Assembly (NCBI GenBank): GCA_963711315.1
Contig: CAVQDQ010000004.1
Location: forward strand, 248,001-312,000
Direction: 5' to 3'
DNA length: 64,000 nt
Source of the DNA: PALSA-612 sp963711315
Lineage (GTDB): Bacteria; Actinomycetota; Thermoleophilia; Gaiellales; Gaiellaceae
The first letter of the stretch is position 1; each line of letters begins with the position of its first letter. A program made the position numbers and the translations under genes. Positions 58,672-64,000 of the stretch are shown here, piece after piece. A model generated the notes under the pieces. The model was not told the origin of the DNA. It saw nothing but the letters and a program-made list of their open reading frames with translations, and made no database searches.

Positions 58672-59133
58672 TCAGGCGGCGAGCATGGCGTCCAGCTTGG
58701 TGAACGCCTGGCGCCAGCCCTCGTCGGTGGGGGATGCCAGGTGCTCAGGGAGCCACTGGTGGACCTCGAGTCGCGTCCGTCCGCCGGTCTCGTCGTGGAA
58801 CTCGATCCGGATCGTCGTCTCGAACGGCTCGAAGCCGCCGGGCAGCTGGCCGGTGACGTGAATGACGCCGGCGAGCAGCTCGCCGTCGACAACGTCGGTG
58901 AGGTCGATGTCGATGTGCACCCGAAGGCCGGGCTCGGCTGGAAAGACCTCCGTCCAACGCTGATAGCCGCCAGGCCGCACGTCGAACTCGATCTCGTCGC
59001 GGGGCAGTGAATTGCCGATCGGGCCCCACCACGCCGCCAGGTGGTCGGGGTCGGTGAACGCCTGGTAGACGAGCGCGCGCGGCGCGTCGAAGACGCGCGT
59101 AAGGGCGAACTCTGTGGTCGTCGTCGTGGTCAT
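58672..59133 (-). CDS. SRPBCC/AHSA1-family protein
   Basis: 153 aa: MTTTTTTEFALTRVFDAPRA, LVYQAFTDPDHLAAWWGP, VRPGGYQRWTEVFPAEPG and the C-terminal helix GWRQAFTKLDAMLA. The AHSA1-type START-like fold with FTDPxxLxxWW is clear. Such proteins next to ArsR regulators are common and may bind small hydrophobic ligands or act as part of a detox response. Start overlaps the ArsR stop (ATGA). Confidence 0.88.
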   Translation of the reverse strand: MTTTTTTEFALTRVFDAPRALVYQAFTDPDHLAAWWGPIGNSLPRDEIEFDVRPGGYQRWTEVFPAEPGLRVHIDIDLTDVVDGELLAGVIHVTGQLPGGFEPFETTIRIEFHDETGGRTRLEVHQWLPEHLASPTDEGWRQAFTKLDAMLAA

Positions 59134-59528
59134 CGCTTACCTCCCTTGGTCTGGGTCTTGGCCTCGGTCGGGGGCGTCGACTGCTCCGAGGTGATTCGGG
59201 CGAGGTGGTCGTCGAGCCGGTCGAAGCTCTCGTTCCAGAGCCGCTCGTACCGCGAGAGCCACGTTGCCGCGCTGGCGAGCGACGTCGGCGAGAGTCGCGC
59301 GTGCCGCCACCTGCCTTGCTGGCTTCGGGTGATGAGCGACGCGCGCTCAAGCACCTTGAGGTGTCGGGAGATCGCCGGCAGGCTGATGGAGAAGGGAGCC
59401 GCGAGCTCCGTGACCGTCGCCTCGCCGACGGCGAGTCGCTCGACGATGCCCCGGCGGGTAGCGTCGGCGAGCGCTCCGAAGAGCAGGTCGAGGTCCTCGC
59501 TCGTCCGTTCCGGCGCGACACTTAACAC
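59130..59528 (-). CDS. ArsR-family transcriptional regulator
   Basis: 132 aa, GTG start. Winged helix: FGALADATRRGIVERLAVGE then ATVTELAAPFSISLPAISRH and LKVLERASLITRSQQGRWRH. No metal-binding cysteines, so it belongs to the non-metal ArsR group that pairs with AHSA1/SRPBCC genes. A GTTAAC-centred inverted repeat just upstream (about 59522-59540) may be its operator. Forms a two-gene operon with the AHSA1 protein. Confidence 0.88.
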   Translation of the reverse strand: MLSVAPERTSEDLDLLFGALADATRRGIVERLAVGEATVTELAAPFSISLPAISRHLKVLERASLITRSQQGRWRHARLSPTSLASAATWLSRYERLWNESFDRLDDHLARITSEQSTPPTEAKTQTKGGKR

Positions 59529-59674
59529 GATGGTTAACTATAGCGGCGGCTCGGTCCCGTCGCAAGCCCCGGTGCGGCGAACCGGGTCCGCGTCGTCCGC
59601 GCCGACAAGCGGACGGGCGGCTCGATCCGCAGGGATCAGAGTCTGCAGGCCGCCGGGCAAGGTCAGAGGTTTCG

Positions 59675-59989
59675 CTAACTCGGCTTGTCGAAAGCGTCGA
59701 GCTTGAGCAGCGTGAGCAGGTCGCCAATCTCATGTCCGGCCTGGGCGCGGTGGCGCATCTCCACGTCGCGGTGGATGACGTAGCGGCTTCGTCTCCCGAC
59801 TCGTTGGCGCTCCAGGTAAGACGCTTCTACGAGATCAGCGACGATGCGCTGCACGGCACGCTCCGTGATCCCCACCATCTCCGCAACGTCCCGGAGTCTC
59901 ACGTCGGGATCTCGTGCGATACAGAGCAAGACCTGAGTGTGATTCGTGACGAAGCGCCACGTGTTCTGAGATCCGTTCTCGCTTGACAT
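59675..59989 (-). CDS. Winged-helix transcriptional regulator (MarR-like)
   Basis: 104 aa: WRFVTNHTQVLLCIARDPDV, LRDVAEMVGITERAVQRIVA and DLVEASYLERQRVGRRSRYV. This is a compact winged helix with the recognition helix in ITERAVQRIVADL. The ATG is inside an inverted repeat that also overlaps the opposing promoter, so autorepression and control of the STAS gene are likely. Confidence 0.82.
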   Translation of the reverse strand: MSSENGSQNTWRFVTNHTQVLLCIARDPDVRLRDVAEMVGITERAVQRIVADLVEASYLERQRVGRRSRYVIHRDVEMRHRAQAGHEIGDLLTLLKLDAFDKPS

Positions 59990-60012
59990 ATACGAACCTA
60001 TTATCGTATTAT
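59983..60012 (+). promoter_or_regulatory. Promoter of the STAS gene with operator in the spacer
   Basis: TTGACA (59983-59988) and TATTAT (60007-60012) are 18 bp apart, a strong sigma-70-type promoter. ATACGA (59990-59995) and TCGTAT (60004-60009) form an inverted repeat around 8 bp, between and over the promoter boxes. The start codon of the divergent regulator (59989) touches this site. Confidence 0.65.
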
Positions 60013-60081
60013 CTCAGTCGCGTCAGATGTATCGCGCTTATTCCGTCGTAGGTGTCAAGATATCAGAAAAGGAGGAGGGCC

Positions 60082-60576
60082 GTGACCACCCACCTGCGCG
60101 AGTCGATCGTCGAGCGCATTGAGAGGGACGACAGGGCTACGACCGTTGTGCTTGCGGGCGAGCTCGACCTCTCGACCGTGCCTGAGCTTCACCGCGCACT
60201 CGACGCGGAGTGTTCTTCGAGCCCCTCTCGTTTGGTGATCGATATCGCCGCCGTTGAATTCATTGACTCCGCAGCTCTCCACCTCTTCATCACGATGAGT
60301 AATCGACTAGCGGACGGCGGTGGCTCGCTCGAGATAGTGCACGTGCCGGAGCGACTGCGACGCGTTTTCAGCATTACGAAGTTGGACGCCCTTCTGTTTG
60401 GTGAGTCAACAGACAATGGGAAGGCGCCGAGCTTCGGCGATCGCGGGGAAGCGCTCGACGGCCGAGAGTGTTCGCCCCGCGCCGAGCGGACTCTCGCCGA
60501 TGGAGAGAGCTCGGGCGGCTCGTTCGAGCCGGCGTTTGTCCGACGCGCGAACGGGGAAACCATTTTCCTGTCCTGA
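60082..60576 (+). CDS. STAS-domain protein (anti-sigma-factor-antagonist-like)
   Basis: 164 aa from GTG at 60082 with GGAGGAGGG upstream. The STAS domain covers residues 1-105: VVLAGELDLSTVPELHRALD, RLVIDIAAVEFIDSAALHLF and GGGSLEIVHVPERLRRVFSI. The serine in FIDSAAL is the usual phosphorylation site of SpoIIAA-like antagonists. The last 60 residues are charged and disordered-looking and could result from a late frameshift. Partner anti-sigma factor not in view. Confidence 0.83.
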   Translation: MTTHLRESIVERIERDDRATTVVLAGELDLSTVPELHRALDAECSSSPSRLVIDIAAVEFIDSAALHLFITMSNRLADGGGSLEIVHVPERLRRVFSITKLDALLFGESTDNGKAPSFGDRGEALDGRECSPRAERTLADGESSGGSFEPAFVRRANGETIFLS

Positions 60577-60601
60577 ACAAGAAACAGGAGGCTCGGAAGA
60601 T

Positions 60602-60682
60602 ATGCCTTTGTGGCTACTCGTACTCATCATCGTGCTCGTCGTACTGGCGCTCTTCGGGGGCGTTGGGTACGGCCGCCGCTAG
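60602..60682 (+). CDS. 26-aa single-helix membrane peptide
   Basis: MPLWLLVLIIVLVVLALFGG then VGYGRR. GGAGG is nine bases before the ATG. One transmembrane helix with a Gly-rich end and basic cap, like many conserved actinobacterial micro-membrane-proteins ending in GxGYxRR. Located 25 bp after the STAS gene on the same strand. Far below usual gene-calling length. Confidence 0.6.
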   Translation: MPLWLLVLIIVLVVLALFGGVGYGRR

Positions 60683-61184
60683 CGCCGCATACGTAAGAGC
60701 GATCGAGCGCCCGGCTTGGGTTTCCGCTCCGCCGGGCGCTCGGCGTTCTGAGCGCCGTCATCTTCCCGATGGAGGCACTGGGATGCCTAGGCGATGCGAG
60801 ACTGACCATTGCGCTGTCCAGGAGGCCCGGCAGTCGATGACCTCGACGCCGCCCACACGCGTGCGGTGGAGGCGGGCGGCCGGCGGGGTGGGAAAGCACT
60901 CGGCGGCCGCGAGCGTTCGACCCGGCGCCGGTCGCTCGCTGGATGTGTGCAGGGAGCGGAGACCGTCAGTCCTCTGGGGAGAGAAGAGTTCTGCTCGACG
61001 CTCCCCGCACGCTGACCACTAGTAGCAGTCAGCGCATGCCGAAGCCATCCCTCGATCGAGCGATAGCCGCGGGCCGAGCTCCTGGGATCGGCCGCAGAGC
61101 CAGGCTTCATCGGGCTTTGCGCGGCTTCAGCCGAAACGGCGCTCTAGGGAGTAGCCAACCTGCTGGTGTGGCGGGGCGAGCCAG
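60683..61184. other. Gene-poor stretch of about 500 bp
   Basis: No convincing gene. A plus-strand fragment near 60830-60890 reads VDDLDAAHTRAVEAGGRRGG, reminiscent of a glyoxalase-type helix, but has no supporting sequence around it. No hairpin or repeat stands out. Confidence 0.4.
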
Positions 61185-61826
61185 CTACTTACAGCGACTT
61201 TCGAGGTCCTCGAGGTCGAGGACTTTCGTGCGGCCGCGACTGAGCTCCACTACACCACGGCGCTCCTCGTCGCGCAGGACGCGGTTCACCGTCGCGCGGG
61301 AGGTGCCCGCCATTTGCGCCAGGTGCTCCTGCGTCATAGCGATGGCCGGCTGGCCCTGGCGAAGAGCAAGGTCGCGGAGGCGGCGGCGGACGCGTGTCTC
61401 GGCATCGGTGTAGTGGGCCTCGACGATGCGGTCGCTGGCCCGCGCCAGCGCCTCCGCGAGTAGCTGCAGGAGCACGTCCTTCACACCGGGATGCTTCGCC
61501 TGGAGCAGAGCGAAGTCGTCGCGGAAGACGCCGAGCGTCTCGCCCTCGTCCAGCGACTCGACGGTCGCCGAGCGCCGCGATCCGGGAGAGAGCAGCGCGA
61601 GCTCGCCGAACGTTTCCCCCGGGCCGAGCACGTCCAGCAAGGCCGTCTCGCCGAGCTGCGTCGTGATGCGAACGGCGAAGCGACCCTTGACGATCAGGTG
61701 CAGCAACTCCGCGAGGTCGCCGCGGTGGAAGACGACCTCCCCTTTGCGGAACGTCCGCCGGCGGGCGATCGCCAGCAGGCGACGGACGTCCTCGGGAGGC
61801 AGGCCGGCCAGAATCGTCCACTCCAT
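61185..61826 (-). CDS. Crp/Fnr-family transcriptional regulator
   Basis: 213 aa. The N-terminal cyclic-nucleotide-binding-like barrel has RTFRKGEVVFHRGDLAELLH, then GETALLDVLGPGETFGELAL and LSPGSRRSATVESL. The C-terminal helix-turn-helix is MTQEHLAQMAGTSRATVNRV followed by LRDEERRGVVELSRGRTKVL. No Fe-S cysteine cluster, so not a classical FNR oxygen sensor; ligand unknown. It stands alone on the minus strand. Confidence 0.9.
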   Translation of the reverse strand: MEWTILAGLPPEDVRRLLAIARRRTFRKGEVVFHRGDLAELLHLIVKGRFAVRITTQLGETALLDVLGPGETFGELALLSPGSRRSATVESLDEGETLGVFRDDFALLQAKHPGVKDVLLQLLAEALARASDRIVEAHYTDAETRVRRRLRDLALRQGQPAIAMTQEHLAQMAGTSRATVNRVLRDEERRGVVELSRGRTKVLDLEDLESRCK

Positions 61827-61913
61827 AGCGCACAGTCTGTGTCACGGACGCGACATTCGCAACGTCGGGCAGGCGAACGACGGCGTGCCGCGGCCCGCTT
61901 ATCGTCGCGAGCG

Positions 61914-62129
61914 ATGAGCGCACATCCCTCGACACACCACGAGATCGCGCGACTGCGACACGAGGAGCGGCTCGTACGCGCAGCGCTGGTGAACGCGCAC
62001 CCGAACCCGGTAGACGGTGTGCGCGCTCGCCGGAACCCAGGCGGCCTCGAGTGGTTGCTCGAGGTGGTGGGAGCTCGTCTCGGCACGCGACGCGACCTGA
62101 TCGTTCGCGTGCCGCGGCTTCTGTCGTAA
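61914..62129 (+). CDS. Small hypothetical protein (71 aa)
   Basis: MSAHPSTHHEIARLRHEERL then VRAALVNAHPNPVDGVRARR and LEWLLEVVGARLGTRRDLIV. A helical N-terminus with HHEIARLRxEE and a hydrophobic LEWLLEVVG helix read like a real small protein. It starts 88 bp from the divergent Crp/Fnr gene and ends before a terminator. No family known. Confidence 0.5.
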   Translation: MSAHPSTHHEIARLRHEERLVRAALVNAHPNPVDGVRARRNPGGLEWLLEVVGARLGTRRDLIVRVPRLLS

Positions 62130-62160
62130 CGCCTTCTACGGCAGGAGTAAAGACCCAGCC

Positions 62161-62188
62161 GCCGGAGGGGCCGAGAGGCCCCTCCGGC
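62161..62188 (+). terminator. Hairpin terminator, 12-bp stem
   Basis: GCCGGAGGGGCC and GGCCCCTCCGGC flank the loop GAGA. It lies between the small gene ending at 62129 and the cyclodeaminase gene starting at 62211. Confidence 0.68.
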
Positions 62189-62210
62189 ACGTGGGCAATA
62201 GGCTTCGACC

Positions 62211-63140
62211 GTGGCGCTGTACCTGACCGAGGAAGACGTCGAGGCCGTTTTCACCATCGGGGATGCGCTGGAGGCGGTCGAGGGGTCGTTTCGGCGGCAG
62301 GCCTCGGGGGTAATCGAGAACAGGCCGCGCTACCGGCTGCGCCTCGAATCCGGCCGGCTGGCGGTAATGGCGGCTTCCGATCTGGGGCTCGGCGTGGCGG
62401 GAGTGAAGTCATATGCGGCGGGGCCCGACGGCGCGAAGTTCGTCGTCACGCTGTTTCACGCTGCCCGGCACGACCTGCTCGCGGTCATCGAGGCGGATCA
62501 GCTCGGCCGGCTGCGCACGGGAGCCGCCAGCGGCGTGGCGGCGAAGTACCTGGCGAAGGAGGGCGCGGCCAGCCTTGGCGTGATCGGCTGCGGGCGCCAG
62601 GCGGAGACGCAGATCGCGGCCGTGCGGGCTGCGCTGCCCGAGATCTCGTCCACCGTCGTCTTCTGCCGCAATCCCGAGCGCCGGGAGGCGTTCGCGCACC
62701 GCATGGGAGCCGAGCCGGCGGAGAGCCACCAGGAGGCCGCCAGGCAGGACGTCGTCGTCACGATCACGACGTCGAAGGACCCCGTGCTGCGCGGGGAATG
62801 GCTACAACCCGGCGCGCTCGTGTGCGCAGCCGGCGCGAACGTCGCGAGCAACCGCGAGCTGGACAACGCGGTGCTCGAGCGTGCAGCGTTCGTCTGCTGT
62901 GACTCGCTGGAGGACGCGCGCCTCGAGTCAGGCGACCTGATCGAGCCCGTCGCCCAGGGAGTGCTCGACTGGCTGGAGGTGCACGAGTTGGCCGAGGTCG
63001 TCTCGGGCGAGCTGCCGGGTCGTCAGTCGGACGACGACATCGTCATCTTCAAGTCCAATGGCATCGCGGCCTGGGATGTCGCTGCCGGCGCAGCTGCCGT
63101 CACGCTCGCGCGTGAGCAGCGGGTCGGCCAGGAGCTGTGA
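62211..63140 (+). CDS. Ornithine cyclodeaminase / mu-crystallin family protein
   Basis: 309 aa NAD(P)-dependent enzyme: MALYLTEEDVEAVFTIGDAL, RLRTGAASGVAAKYLAKEGA and the Rossmann motif SLGVIGCGRQAETQIAAVRA. Family members deaminate ornithine to proline or reduce or oxidise other imino/amino acids. Later blocks VVVTITTSKDPVLRGEWLQP and DDDIVIFKSNGIAAWDVAAG are typical. Substrate not determinable from this sequence. Confidence 0.9.
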   Translation: MALYLTEEDVEAVFTIGDALEAVEGSFRRQASGVIENRPRYRLRLESGRLAVMAASDLGLGVAGVKSYAAGPDGAKFVVTLFHAARHDLLAVIEADQLGRLRTGAASGVAAKYLAKEGAASLGVIGCGRQAETQIAAVRAALPEISSTVVFCRNPERREAFAHRMGAEPAESHQEAARQDVVVTITTSKDPVLRGEWLQPGALVCAAGANVASNRELDNAVLERAAFVCCDSLEDARLESGDLIEPVAQGVLDWLEVHELAEVVSGELPGRQSDDDIVIFKSNGIAAWDVAAGAAAVTLAREQRVGQEL

Positions 63141-63146
63141 GGGGCC

Positions 63147-63614
63147 CTACCGCACGCGCTGCTTGGCGCAGGCGGCCAGGCCGAGCGCGCGTGACCGCAG
63201 TTTGACGCCGCGCGCGGCGGTGTCGAGGCGTCGCACGGCGTAGTAGCGACGGACCCCGTCGTCGCGCTGGGTCGCGATGTGGATCTCTAGCAGCGAGACG
63301 TTGACCTCGGCCAGCGCGTCTGCCAGCTCTCCGGCCGGGGCGACGAGTTCGGGCGGGGGCACGAGCGCACGGATCCTGTCTTCCTCACGCTTCCAGAGTG
63401 GGATCACCGCCGCTGTAAATGGGAGGATCTGGGCTTCGGCGACCGGCCGGCGCACGGCGCGGATCTTCGGACCAAGCTCCCGGCAGATCGCGTTGGCCTC
63501 CCGCCGCCACTCTGCGGTCGTCAGTCTCGATGACGCCGATCCATCGCTTCCGCACCCCGCGAGGACCGGAGCTACGGCGAGAGCGATGGCGAGCGCAGCC
63601 AGCGACTTCTTCAC
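63147..63614 (-). CDS. Small lipoprotein
   Basis: 155 aa. GTG start, signal peptide KKSLAALAIALAVAPVLAGC with lipobox LAGC. The mature part is helical (TTAEWRREANAICRELGPKI, LWKREEDRIRALVPPPELVA, VSLLEIHIATQRDDGVRRYY) and has a CREL cysteine and a late AACAKQ cysteine that may pair. The AxxICxxL...PP pattern is frequent in actinobacterial lipoproteins of unknown function. Start overlaps the PaaD stop (TAGTG). Confidence 0.8.
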   Translation of the reverse strand: MKKSLAALAIALAVAPVLAGCGSDGSASSRLTTAEWRREANAICRELGPKIRAVRRPVAEAQILPFTAAVIPLWKREEDRIRALVPPPELVAPAGELADALAEVNVSLLEIHIATQRDDGVRRYYAVRRLDTAARGVKLRSRALGLAACAKQRVR

Positions 63615-64000
63615 TACAGCGTCTTGAATTGCTCGAAAGGCTGACGGCAGCCGTTGCAGTAGCGGATCGAGCGGCAGGGAGTCGGGCCGAAGATGTTCTC
63701 GAGCTTCGTGTCGCTCGAGCTGCAGTAGGGGCAGCGAAAGCTCCCCGTCTGGAGCTGGAGGAGTGTGGTCTCACCGGTCGAGCGCGGCGCTGGCGGAGCG
63801 AAGCCGGCCGCGCGGAGCTTCTCGCGGCCCTCGGACGTGATGCGGTCGGTCGACCAGGAGTCGTCGCGGATCACCTCGACGTCGGGCTCCGCGCCGAGCT
63901 CGACGACCTTCGCGGCCAGCTCGTCGCGCATGACCTCGAGCGCCGGGCAGCCGAGGAAGGTCGGCGTGAAGCCGACGTGCACGCGGCCTTCCTCGACGCG
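63614..64000 (-). CDS. paaD: Phenylacetyl-CoA epoxidase subunit PaaD, partial (5' end outside window)
   Basis: C-terminal 128 codons of a PaaD/PaaJ-like protein: VHVGFTPTFLGCPALEVMRD, VIRDDSWSTDRITSEGREKL and a C-terminal zinc ribbon CPYCSSSDTKLENIFGPTPC then RSIRYCNGCRQPFEQFKTL. PaaD helps mature the PaaABCE ring-epoxidising monooxygenase of phenylacetate breakdown. The open frame runs past position 64000, so the GTG at 63982 is not the real start; paaABC would be expected just beyond. Confidence 0.88.
   Translation of the reverse strand, partial: RVEEGRVHVGFTPTFLGCPALEVMRDELAAKVVELGAEPDVEVIRDDSWSTDRITSEGREKLRAAGFAPPAPRSTGETTLLQLQTGSFRCPYCSSSDTKLENIFGPTPCRSIRYCNGCRQPFEQFKTL

Noticed and set aside
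56620..59010. 796-aa open frame across five features on the plus strand
   Set aside because: It crosses repeat B, the oxidoreductase antisense, parts of ygfZ and the tRNA; only the ygfZ part is real coding and it is not in this frame throughout.
60809..61015. Glyoxalase-family gene
   Set aside because: Only one helix-like stretch (VDDLDAAHTRAVEAGG) fits; no metal ligands or further strands on either side.
1..64000. CRISPR array, insertion sequence or integrase
   Set aside because: No regularly spaced short repeats, no transposase or recombinase-like protein in any frame. The only tandem array is inside the lipoprotein gene.

Overview
The window is high-GC DNA with dense short operons, many GTG starts and a groES-groEL operon behind a CIRCE element. 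The gene families (DUF6325, SHOCT and GAP/Sap-family membrane proteins, SulP, DUF7144-like proteins) point to an actinomycetote, probably of the class Thermoleophilia. That placement is inferred from protein style; there is no rRNA here. No prophage, insertion sequence or CRISPR array was seen.

Layout. 1-3.6 kb: minus-strand 2-oxoacid dehydrogenase operon (E1 alpha, E1 beta, E2), then the start of a GFA-family gene. 3.6-6.3 kb: plus-strand small membrane, zinc-ribbon, DUF308 and K+ channel genes. 6.3-6.85 kb: three abutting fragments of an APC permease and an MFS transporter, one inverted. 6.9-13.1 kb: a metallo-hydrolase, a membrane phosphatase-like protein, a Na+/H+ antiporter and a frameshifted SulP transporter. 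14.2-20.9 kb: GAP-family and other membrane proteins around a class II amidotransferase-glutamate decarboxylase pair. 20.9-27.2 kb: cydABDC operon (cytochrome bd and its ABC exporter), its 5' two thirds full of indels. 27.3-32.3 kb: broken FMN reductase, ClC channel, DMT transporter, K+ channel. 32.4-35.7 kb: plus-strand cluster of a small membrane protein, DUF6325, an Arg/Gly-containing 54-aa repeat peptide, a PqqD-like/PRMT-like methyltransferase, SHOCT, NTF2-like and GNAT proteins. 35.8-39.9 kb: repeat lipoprotein, CMD-like protein, LPG-synthase/GAP fusion and SHOCT protein. 39.9-44.5 kb: decayed ZIP, DedA, lipoprotein, CMD-like and SulP genes. 44.5-49.1 kb: DUF1269-arylsulfatase fusion with its formylglycine-generating enzyme, and a SHOCT duplicate. 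49.1-64 kb: mostly intact genes, including AI-2E transporter, ZIP, ASCH, NUDIX, groESL, TetR, molybdopterin oxidoreductase, YgfZ, tRNA-Arg, ArsR/AHSA1, STAS, Crp/Fnr, ornithine cyclodeaminase and a partial PaaD.

Working together. E1/E2 form a dehydrogenase complex; CydDC supports cytochrome bd assembly; the formylglycine enzyme would activate the neighbouring sulfatase; GroES/GroEL are under HrcA/CIRCE-type control. Glutamate decarboxylase, ClC, DUF308/HdeD-type protein, antiporter and K+ channels suggest attention to pH and ion stress.

The most interesting candidate system is at 32.6-34.5 kb: a peptide with GR-type motifs and an internal tandem repeat lies 50 bp upstream of a methyltransferase that joins a PqqD-like (RiPP-recognition-type) domain to a PRMT-like catalytic domain. 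A rearranged second copy of the peptide lies 2.5 kb upstream.

Caution: at least fourteen genes carry single-base indels or stops, clustered in islands (24.4-27.9, 39.9-44, 45.4-48.1 kb). This looks more like draft-assembly error than biology, so every broken-gene call here needs read-level checking.
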